Positions 10,025-20,900 of a stretch of DNA of 64,000 bases are shown here, one piece after another (positions within the stretch are counted from its first letter, which is position 1; each line of letters starts with the position of its first letter). The DNA lies in the NCBI RefSeq assembly GCF_041228105.1, contig NZ_CP166097.1, forward strand, positions 4,216,001-4,280,000, written 5' to 3'. The DNA is from Pectobacterium aroidearum (GTDB taxonomy: Bacteria; Pseudomonadota; Gammaproteobacteria; Enterobacterales; Enterobacteriaceae). Made by a program: the position numbers and the translations under genes. The notes under the pieces were generated by a model. The model worked only from the letters and a program-made list of their open reading frames with translations, searched no databases and was not told the origin of the DNA.

Positions 10025-11811
10025 TAACGCGAACCTCCGGCCTGTAGGGATTGCAGGTTATCCCACATATCCGTATTCACGACGCGGTATGGTTTCCCCG
10101 CGTTGGCCGATGGCGTTACCGCCACAGGCGTGATGGGTTTCGTGACAACGGAACCTGTTGCAGAAGCAGTGACGGCAGGAGCCGTCGTGGTGGCAGGCGT
10201 AGCCGGTGTTGACAGAGACAGACGCGGCACGGCAACGCCACCTTTCTCAAGGTTCCCTGTGGTGCGGGCAATCGAGTTGCTCAGCGCCGCCAGACTGACA
10301 TCGTTCACGTTATCCGGCAGCACATCCAGTCCGGCAGCCTGATACACCGCGCCCAGCGCGTTCTGCACATCGGCAAAGCTGCGGTCACGTGCGCGGGTGG
10401 TCAGAATGGTTTCGGTGCTGACGCGTACCTGCTCCATTTGCGTTTCGGCACGATGCTGTACGCTGAGCGTGGTCTGGTTGAGGATACCGCGCTGAATCCG
10501 CGCCAGTTCCTGATAGCGACCGAACATCCGCGTACTCTGCTGATATTCCTGCCAGGCGACGTTCACCTGTGTCAGCACCGCCATGCGTAGCGCCTGACGA
10601 CGAACTTCCGCCAGATCTTCATTCGCCTGTCCGGCACGTTTAACCGACGACCACGACAGCACGTTCAGCAGGTTGCCGCTGACCTGAACACCCGCGTTTG
10701 CCCACTGGTGATTGACCAGATAGCTGTTGCTGTCGCCGTTGATACCGGCAAACAGCGACACACCCGGCAGCAGGCGCAGCAACGATTTGCGGGTTTCCAG
10801 TACGCTATTGCGTGCCAGATAGCTCTCTTCACGCACTTCCGGGCGTTTAACCATCGAGAAGTTTTCCAGATCGTCGAGCGAGTAGGCCATCTTCGGCGCG
10901 ACCAGACTGCTTTCGCTCGGTACAACGACATCGTATTTACTCGACGGCGGCAGGTTCATCAGCGCGGCCAGACGGGATTTCGCCACCACCAGATCGCTGT
11001 CAACGATTTCTAACTGACGTACCATCTCCAGCATGTTTTTCTGGAAACGCAGCGCCTCAACCGGTGCCAGCAGACGCTGTTGCTCAGTCTGACGCGCGTA
11101 TTCCAGTGCCTGACGCGCCTGCGTCAACGCAGTCGTCACTTCTGGCTGCAAACGCTGCGCCGTTGCCGCTTCCCAATAGGCGGTCCGCACCTGACGGGTA
11201 ATATCCGCGACCACACGACGACGACGCTCTTCCGCCGCCAGCGATTTGTTCGCTTGTACTTTGGCGTTGAAATAGCTGATACCAAAATCCAGCACGTTCC
11301 AGCTCATCGTCAGATCGGCGGTACGCTGGGTCTGATCCTGACTGGTGGACGCTTCCAGTGATTGCCGACCCGTGGTAACCGACTGGCTGCTGGAACCAGC
11401 GACATTATCGCGGGTTTGCAGGCCAGCGCGGGCGGTCAGTTTAGGTAACAGCATGTCCAGATTCTGTACGCCCAACAGGTCATCTTCCATCGCCTGTTCC
11501 ATCAGTGCGACCCGCTGTTGCAGGTTATATTTCAGCGCACGGGCAATCGCCTCATCCAGCGTGATCGTGCCGCGCACCGGTTCTTGATTGGCGAACATCT
11601 GCGTTCTGTCGCTCAGCGCCTGTGCGACCTGCTGTTCGATCGTCACCGGCTCCGGCTTGACGGCACAGCCGGCCAGCCCCAAACAGGCAAGGGTCACCGC
11701 GATCCGTAACACCCGGGAGCCCGCGGTGCGTGGTGTAGCCTCGTGTTGAACGTGCTGCTGCTGACTGTCGTGTTGCTGGCTATCCCAGAAATGCGCTATG
11801 TGCTGATTCAC
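10024..11811 (-). CDS. TolC-like outer-membrane efflux lipoprotein
   Basis: Outer-membrane efflux protein of about 595 residues with two repeated helical OEP domains (roughly residues 75-290 and 295-490) rich in coiled-coil heptads. A lipobox LGLAGC precedes the mature part (Cys near residue 49), so it is probably a lipoprotein. The C-terminal 110 residues are a low-complexity Thr/Ala/Pro/Val tail not usual for TolC. The frame opens with ATG at 11826, but GTG at 11811 has GGGGAG seven bases before it and is preferred. It supplies the outer-membrane channel for the cluster. The stop overlaps the next start by one base. Confidence 0.87.
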   Translation of the reverse strand: MNQHIAHFWDSQQHDSQQQHVQHEATPRTAGSRVLRIAVTLACLGLAGCAVKPEPVTIEQQVAQALSDRTQMFANQEPVRGTITLDEAIARALKYNLQQRVALMEQAMEDDLLGVQNLDMLLPKLTARAGLQTRDNVAGSSSQSVTTGRQSLEASTSQDQTQRTADLTMSWNVLDFGISYFNAKVQANKSLAAEERRRRVVADITRQVRTAYWEAATAQRLQPEVTTALTQARQALEYARQTEQQRLLAPVEALRFQKNMLEMVRQLEIVDSDLVVAKSRLAALMNLPPSSKYDVVVPSESSLVAPKMAYSLDDLENFSMVKRPEVREESYLARNSVLETRKSLLRLLPGVSLFAGINGDSNSYLVNHQWANAGVQVSGNLLNVLSWSSVKRAGQANEDLAEVRRQALRMAVLTQVNVAWQEYQQSTRMFGRYQELARIQRGILNQTTLSVQHRAETQMEQVRVSTETILTTRARDRSFADVQNALGAVYQAAGLDVLPDNVNDVSLAALSNSIARTTGNLEKGGVAVPRLSLSTPATPATTTAPAVTASATGSVVTKPITPVAVTPSANAGKPYRVVNTDMWDNLQSLQAGGSR

Positions 11812-11916
11812 CCGGGTTCTCCCCATCTTCTATTTGTCTGTTCCCTTCATCTGGCAAACTCCCGCCTGCCAGCGCCAGGGTTAGTGGTTAAGTAAATAAA
11901 ATCTCGTCTTAATATT

Positions 11917-11945
11917 CAGCCTACGTGTGCTATGTACGCAGGCTG
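11917..11945 (-). terminator. Hairpin over the stop codon of the giant gene (weak or partial terminator)
   Basis: An imperfect 10-bp stem (11917-11926 with 11936-11945, one mismatch) spans the TAG stop of the giant protein gene. On the minus strand only a loose ATTTTATTT follows about 15 bases later. It may lower read-through into the export genes; strength is uncertain. Confidence 0.4.
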
Positions 11946-14900
11946 CTCAGTTCACTGAGCGCCGCCAGCAGCGCATCTTGTTCCGGCTGATGCTGACGCA
12001 GTTGTTCGGTAAAGGCGGTTTTCCCCGCAGACGCTAACCGTTCGACATCCCGGCTTTCAGCGGGCTGTATCGTGGGGTTGGCTGGCCCTTGCATCGCACC
12101 ACGGTCAGTCGCCATCTCGGCGCCAGCACCCTGTCCGGTTTGCAGCGTAATCGGTACGATCCGGCTGGTGCCATCTGCGGCCTGCGCTTTCAACGCCAGT
12201 TGAATCTGATTAACCTGCACGGCACTGGCATCGGTAATGCGCACCACGCCGCTGCGGGCATCAAACTGCACCCACGCAGGCAGAGGACGCCCGTTCGCCA
12301 GTTGCAGCGTCAGCGTGGCATTGCCTTCACGCACGCTGAACATGCGCTGCGGCAGGCTAAAGGCGAGCGCGCCGGAGGCATCCGGCTGTAACGCGCCCTG
12401 CACGCTGCTGAATGCCGATTCCAGCGCCGTTGTCTGACCGCGCACGCTCAGGAACAGGTTGGAATCCGTCGGAGAAACGGCGGCGCTGTCACGCACGGTG
12501 GTGCTGGCACGCGAAGAGAAGTTGACCTGATCCAGCGTCGGCATGAGCTGTGACATCACCGGATCGAGTACCCAAGGCGCATCAGACTGCCGTGTCGAAC
12601 CCGCATCACGCTGCCGTGCAGGCTCAGCGACAATGTTGGTTGGTAGCGCTTGCGCCTCCGGGCGAGACAGATCGGCGACAATCGCGCCCAGCGGCTGTTC
12701 ACGCTCTCTTTCATCCGCATCGGCGGGCAGGCTCACGCCCTGCTGCACCAAAATCACCGGTGCCGCTGTGGCGGTGTTGTCAGGATTGGCCGGCTCCGTC
12801 GGCGTACCGGGATCAACCGGCGTCGACGCGGCGTTGACCGTCAGCGCCACATTCAGCGCCGTCGCGTTGCCCGCGCTGTCCGTGGCGGTAATCGTCAGGT
12901 TGAACGTTCCTGAAACAGCCGGATCGCCGCCGATCGTGCGCGTTACGGCATCAAACGTCAGCCCGTTCGGCAGACCGTTGATCGACAACGTCAGCGTATC
13001 GTTTTCCGCATCGCTGAACAGGTTATTGGGTAAGGTATAGGACCAGCGAGTGCCAACCTGTGCCATTGGCGGGGTGAATAATTCTGCATGGCCAACAGGC
13101 GGCTGGTTAACCTCTCTTGACAGCGTCACGCCAAGTGTTTGCGCTGTAGAGTCGGTTTCACCGTCATTGAGCACCAGCGTCAACGATGTCGCGTTCCCCG
13201 TCAGCGGTGCGCTTGTCGCCCAGCTAATCTGGCGAGCCAGCGCCGTCGCGTCCGCACGGGAAATAGCGGCAGTGAAGGTGATGGTGAGCTTGCCTTCTGC
13301 CTGTGTGAAGGTCGCTACCGCTTGCCCGTCTTTGCTAATTACGCCATTCGCCAACGTGAAGCCATTGCCCGCAGTAAAATCGAAGCGATCGCCTGCTGAT
13401 GCCGTTTCACCTCGCTGTAGCGTGATCGAAGCGCCCTGATAGTTTCCTGCTCCTCCGTTCAGCGCATCCAGTTCCGCATCACTGAAGACGAGCGACGGCG
13501 CAACGATAACCGCCGGACCATCGATGCGATAAACCGGCAGGCGAGAGACTTCATCCAGCACCGTCACGCCATTGCCGAGCGCAATCAGACCACCGTCAAC
13601 GGGCAACAGATGGGCAAAGCCCGCCCCGTCATTTTTCAGCGTATCGAGTTTTGTCAGCGCCTGACCATTCAACACATAGCGAGTCAGCGAACCGTCGCTT
13701 TGCGTAACGTACAGCACCCGCGCATCCGCAGAGAAAGCGATACCATTCACCGTGCCTTCCGTCGCAACGCGGGCAAGGTGTGTGAAGGTTCCCGTTGCCG
13801 TATCCAACGCGAAGGCATCGATGTGATCTGCACTGGCAACAACAATGCTACGGCCATCGGCGCTAACCGTTATCTGTTCCAGTCCAGAGAGTTGTACGGT
13901 ATTACCCGAAGCATCGGTAACGTCACGGGTGTATCCCAATAGCGTCGGCTCGCCGTTGTCACCACGCGTATACACAATCAGTGATGAACCACTGCTGGTG
14001 TTCGTCGTCACAAAGAGCAGATTACCGCGGCTGACTATTTCACTGGGTTGCCACAGATAGGGCTCACTCCACATCCCCCCTTCAATCAATCCCACATAAT
14101 CGAGCTTGCCTGTGGCCGTATCGCGGGTAAACCAGAGAAGGTTGTAGTTGTTGATGACATACAGCGTCTTACCATCATCAGACAGGGTGATGCCTTTGAT
14201 GTCGTAGAGGTTGCTTTTATGTATATCGTAGTTATCAACGATGGTTTCTTTATGCTCCAGATTGCCTTCAGCATCGCGGCTAAACCAGACAATCGCGTTA
14301 CCGTCGGCACGCAGTGCATACACGCTGTTGCCATCGGCGGAAACCTGTAGCTGACTGATCCCTCCGACGCCTTCAACGGCGGCAAAGGTCCGCACATAGG
14401 TTAATTCGCCGCTGTTCGCATCACGCTGGAATAAGGCAATCGCCCCTTTATCATCGCTGACATACAGCGCCAGTCCGTCTGTCGTGCGAGCGGCACTCTT
14501 CACCGTGCCTAGCCCGGCGATCGCGGTATACGCATTCACCAGACGCAATTCATCGGCGGAGAGCACCGGATCGTTCGCCACGACAGGCGTGTCGTTGATC
14601 GCGGTAATCGTTACCGACAAGGCCGTAACCTGAGACTCCAGATAACGATCGGACAACGTGACGGTCACCGCAACCTGTGCAGCAGGCGTATGGCTGTCGC
14701 TGGCGTAAGTAACCTGACGTAGCGTGTTCTGCACATCTTCCGTAGTGGGGATAGTGCCCGCATTCGCGTTAAAGCGGATCGTCAGCACACCGTCTTTATT
14801 GCTGACCTGACCGATGGTAACGCCGTCTTTTTGCAGCGTATCGCCGGATAGCGTCAGGCCGTTACCCGCGTTAAAACCGAGCTTATCGAGTGCTGTTTTC

Positions 14901-17900
14901 CCGTCACCCAACGTAATCTTGAGCGTCGCGCCGTCGTAGTTACCCTTGCCACCGTTAAGTTTATCCATCTGCGCATCGGACACTGTCGCATCCGGTGCCA
15001 ACACAATAGGATCGGCACGCTCGGTATACGTCGGCGTAGTGCCCGGAACCGTAATGACTGGCGCAGTATTGGTCTCTGCCGCAGGCACCAGTGTTAAGGT
15101 AATTGCCTGCTCTAACGTGGTTTCCGGTGCGCTGCCGCTATAGTTATTCTCCTTGATCATCAAGGTAACATGGCGTTCCCCGCTAGCGTCGCTACCCAGA
15201 TAGTTGTAGCCGATGCTGTCAATGATCGCGGCAGTGCCACTACCGTCTTTCCCGACGTACAGGAGAACCGTTGCTTTACCGTCTTTCACCTCAACAGAAT
15301 ATTGCAACCCACTGGCGGTGCGCGGTGTACCGTTAGATTTTTCGAGCACGATCGTACTGCCATCGACGCTGATCGTCTCATTGGGCCCTGACACATCAAA
15401 CGTCAGCACCACCTGCCAGATAGTTTGCCCGCTCTCAATGGTGTCGATATGCGTATCTTTAAACAGCTTAACGAACTCGCCGTTGCCCGGAATCTGTGGA
15501 TTCAGCACCGTCGTGGTCAGCACAGCCGGATCGTTTACGCCGATCAGATTAACCGTCACGTCCATCGTCGCAACGTTATTGTCACCGTCATTAATGCTAA
15601 AGACGAATGTCGGCGACGATCCCGCATGTTCAGGATCCTGACTGGTGTTCTGGTAGGTAATCTGACGCAACACATTTTGCGCATCAGCTTTTGTCACCGC
15701 TGCCGTAAAGGTCACCTTCAGCACGCCATCAACCTGCGTAAAGGTAGCGATCGTGGTGCCATCTTTGACGATATTGTTACCGTCCAGCGCTAAGCCGTTA
15801 TCGGCCTTAAAGCCGAAGGTATCTTCCGGTAGGCCACCTTCTTGTCGGCCTACTGTGATGCTGGCACCGTTATAGTTACCCGCACCGTTATTTAACGCAT
15901 CTAGCTGCGGATCGGACAAACGGCCTGACGGCAGCAGTACCGTTGCGTCAGTCTTTTCGGTATAGGTGGCACCCGCTGTCCCGACATTCAACACATGAAC
16001 TTTATCGCCGCCAATCAGGTACAGTTGCTTACCGTCTACACTCAGTTCTACATTTTGTAGATCCGAGAAGGAAATATTGAGCGGGCTATCCCAGCCGCCG
16101 CTAATCGTATGTTTCAGCGTCAGACTGCCATCCTCGGCACGAGCGAAAACAGAAATATTCTTACCAATCACGAACAGCGCCGTGCCATCGGCAGAGACAA
16201 CCAGACCGGTTGCCAGCGCTTCACCAGTATCCCCCCCGTCATTGACAAACGGCACCGTTGCGACCAGCGAGAGTGCCCCATCGACCCCCACCGTTATCGT
16301 ATTGAGCGTGTACTGAATGCCATCAGCATTAATCGCATACAGGGTCTTGCCATCAGGTGAGAGGGCAAGTGAATTGATGTAGTACGGGTCATCGCCTTCA
16401 GCACGAATCTGGGCAACCTGAGTTAACTTGCCCTCAGCATCAATACTGAAACCCGTGATACCAACCATATCAACCGTATCACCTGAACCCGACACGAACA
16501 GGTAACGCCCTTCAGGATCAAGCACGAGACGGCTCGCCCCGATCAGGTTATCGGTCTGAGAAACCGACGTCAGGCTACCGTCCGTCCCGCGCTTAAACAC
16601 CAGCACGCTGCGGCTGTCATTATCACTGCCAGACTGGGCAGCGGTGAGATAGAGGTAATCGCCTTGAGAAACAATGTGAGAACGCACATCCAGCGAATGG
16701 CCACCTAGTGCCGCCTGATCGAGGACACCGGCTTGCGTCAGTTCCCCATCGCTGCCAATGCGGAAAAGGGTCACCGCGTTGCCTTCACTGCCTACCACAT
16801 ACAGGTACTGCCCATCGGCAGACAGGGTAACGTCTGATGCCCCCGCCAACGCGGCATTGTCCACAATCTTATCAAGCTGTCCCGTTTCATCGTTATACAC
16901 GGAGCGATAGTTGTAGAAGGTCTTCGACAGGGTAAATTTGCCTTCTTCGTTACGGACAAACACGCTCAGTACCGCTGAACCACTATCAGGCGAACTGACA
17001 ACGTAGAGAGTTTTTCCGTCAGCAGACAACGCGGTGTCTTTTACCCCGCTCAGTACATCCACATAATTATTAGAGTCATTGCCGTCAAGATTGTAATCAT
17101 TCTGAAGGGCGCTGGATTCGCCGCCGATCGTCGGGATTTGTGCAGGGTCGGAGGCAACGGTTAATGTCAGCGTCCGCTCCGCCTGTTCGCCCGATCCATC
17201 GGTTGCCACGACGGTAATAGAGAAGCTTCCCGCCCCATTAAGCGCGGGTGTACCAGAAATCGTGCGCGTTTCAGGATCGAAGGTTAACCCAGCAGGAAGT
17301 CCGTTCACCTGCCACGTCAGCGCACCATTTTCAGGATCGCGGAACAGATCTTCTGGCAGTTCTGCACTATACGAGTGTCCTGCTGTACCAGACGGCGGCA
17401 CGTACTCGACGTTATCCACCACAGGCGGCTTATTCGGCACCAGCGTCAATAGCAGACTGGTCTCCTTACCGCCGTCGCTAAAGGTGATATTCAACGGAAT
17501 CGATGTACCAGCCGCATCGCCATCATTACGGTAAGTCACCTGATGCAGAACCTGATTGGCGACCGTTTTAGTGACGCTGTCGGTAAACACCACCTTCACC
17601 GTCCCTTCACTCACGTTGAAGGTGCCAATGGTCGTGCCCTGATACTGAATCTCGTTGCCGGACAGCGTTAACCCGTTCCCATTCTGGAAAGCAAAGCGAT
17701 CATTTGCCGATGCTTCGCCATTGCGACTAATGGCAATAGATGCACCCTTGTAATCATCGGCGGCGTCCAGTTCCTGATCTGACAGTGTGACGCTCGTGGC
17801 AAACGGGGCATCCGTCGTTTGGCTATAAGGCGCATTAGCTGCCGCATTGAGCACGTTCAGCCCGGCAAAGAACGAACTGACCCCGGCATAGATATTCTTA

Positions 17901-20900
17901 CCATCCGCACTGACGGCAAGATGGTTAACCGTGTTAATCGAGAGTTCAACGCTATTGCGGTAGGTTAAGGCACCAGAATCGCTATCGCGGCCAAACACCA
18001 GCACTGACTGACTACCGAGCGCAGCAACATACAACGCCGAACCGTCTTCGGATATCACCAGTTCACGCAGTGACAGCGCATTCGCAGGAATATGTCCTGC
18101 ATTATACAAATCCAATGTCCCAGCATAGGTCAGCGACCCGGTGTCCACATCACGGCTGAAAATCGAGACGGTGCCCTGAGTATTTGAGGACACATAGACA
18201 AAGCGGTTGTCAGGGGAGATCACGATATCCTGCAACCCAGTGAGATAACGGTCGTCCTTCGGAATTTCCGCGCTGTTCGCATCAGCCGCTATCGTCGTTT
18301 TATTGATCGTAGTGACGTAGTTCAGGCTGCCCGTTGCGGCATCGCGCGACAACACGGTAATACTGTGATTCCCCAGGTTGGAGATATACGCCGATGTGCC
18401 GTCACTGGACAGCACGATGCCGCTCGGGCTTCTCACCGGAATGGTGTCGCTGCCAACCAGCGAGCCGACAAACGTCAGCGCACCGGAGGTGGTATCACGC
18501 GAGAAAAAGGTAATCGCGTTTTTACCCGTAGAGCCATCCGTCGGTGTCACACCGTTAATGGTGTACAGCGAGGTGCCATCTTCGGACAGCACGATCTCGG
18601 AAACTGCCGCATCCAGGCCGCTGACGCCATTCACGCCCTGCGTGGCAACTACGCCGACATAGCTCAGCAGTCCCGTTGTGGCATCACGGCTAAACTGCAC
18701 CAGCGAGTAGGCGCTTCCGCTGCCTCCCGCCACATAGACGCTACTGCCGTCTTTTGACTGTGCCAGCGTGGTGATGGTGTTCAGGCCGTTAACTTCAATC
18801 GCAGGAGTAGATGGATCATCCTGTTCGCCCTGCGTGAAGCTTTGTAACAGTGTTAATTTGCCGCTTTCCGCATCACGAGCGTAAACGCGCAGGTAGGTTT
18901 TGCCGCTGTTATTGTTCCCTTCACTACCGGTGACCAGCAGGGTTTTCCCATCCTGCGAGACACTGATCGCCGAGACGCGTTCATTGTAATCACTGAGCTT
19001 TCCGTCGTTATAAAACAGCGCGGCATCGGGGGAGTAGGTTGCCTCGATCGTTGGAAGTTCGTTGAAGGCCAGATTAACGCTGCCAGAAACCGTCAGCGTC
19101 GCGGTATCGCTGCCGCCATTGGCGGTGCCGCCGTTATCCTGCAACTCGGTTAAGGTGATGGTACGTAAACCGCTGGCGCTAGTGCTCTCTTTACCAGTCG
19201 AGTAGCTCAGGCCATCGACCAACTTCATCACCGCCATGCTGCTGATGCCTTGAACGCTACTCAGCACCAGTGAAGACTCGCCGCTCAGGGCGTTATACGT
19301 GTAACTATACTGATAGCCGCTCACCGTCGTGCCCGCGCTGTCTTTGCTCAGATCGATGACCGTGCCATCAACAGTCAGGTATTCCTGATGCGGGTTGTTT
19401 AGGCCATCAATGCCTATCGACAGTTTGGTCAGTGCCTGTCCAGCTTCTCCGGTATTCACAGCGGTATCTTTGAATATCGTGACGGAGGCGCCACGCGTAT
19501 CCAGCGTCAGGCTGCTTCCGCCCTGACTAACCAGCGTTGGCGCACTGTTGGCAGTCAGCAGCAACGCGACCGTGGTCACCGTGCTGTTCAGCTCGCCATC
19601 GTTCGCGGTCACCGTCAGCACCACCGTCTCGGTAGCGCTCTGGCTACCGATGTTGCGGTAGGTGATTTGCTTCAGGACGGCATTGGCGGTTTCTTTCGTT
19701 ACATCAGCGGTAAAGGTGACGCTAAGCACGCCCTGATTCTGCGTGAACGTTCCAATTTCCGTGCCTGATTGCAGAACTTTGCCATCTTGCAGCGTCAGGT
19801 TGTTGCCTGCGCTTAGGCCGAATTGATCGTCTGCGGAAGGCGTTTCACGACCGATAGTTATCACCGCGCCGTTATAGTTTCCGGCACCATCGTTTAACAC
19901 ATCCAGATTGCTATCCGAAAGCGCAATATGATCGGCAAACGGTAAGTCGCTGCCGTAGAGGTAAGTGCGTAAGGCGCTAAAGCGCTGAATGGCCTCACCC
20001 GCGATCAGGAGTGATTGCCCATCGGGTGACAGCACCATGCCACGCGTATCGCCAATATTCGTAATCTGGCCGCTTTCGCTTAGTGCTCCCGTAGAGGCGT
20101 TGACGCTATAAATCTGCAATGCGCCTTCGCTGCTCAAAGCATAGAGCTGGCTCCCGTCGGCGTTAAGATAGACTGCGTTGACACCTTCCAGCGTTTTCGT
20201 ATCCGTACGGGCCAGCGTCTTCCCTTCAGTACCATCGCGCAGTTGGTAGACGCTAATTTCGCCGTTATCAGGATCGGCGACGTAGATGAACTGTTGATCC
20301 TTCGAGATCGCCAGTTGGTAATCTACCGCACCATAGCCTTCCCCAGACGTTTCCAATGTCGCGACAGAGATTAATTTTCCGCTATCACTCCGCTGGAAAA
20401 CCGACAGCGTGTGCTTTGCTCCCATCCCAATCGTGACCACATAGTTACCGCTGCTCGCCACGATACCACTGCGATCGATTCCGCTGTCATTCACCACCTG
20501 AAGTAGCGTCAGGCCGCCCGTCGTCGCATCGCGAGTAAAGACGACCATGCCGTTCCACTGTGTAGTGGCATAAACCTGAGTACCATCGCTGGAGACGGCC
20601 AGTCCGGTAATATTGCCGTTTTGCGAAGGGGTAGTTTGGGTATAGCTGCCATCGACCTGAATGACCTGCCCGTTATCATCCAGGCTAAGTGCAACAATAT
20701 TTTTATCGCCCGTGATGGCATAAAGTGAACGGTTGTCCGCACTCAGCGCGATGTCTTTCACATCTTTGAGCGCACTGATATCGCTCAGCGTTTGGCTCAG
20801 CGTCAGTTTGCCATGTTCGCCGACGGTAAAGACCCCCAGTGTGCCATCGCTTCCTATGGCGTAGGCATACTCGCCATTACTGGAGTAGCGTACATCCTGT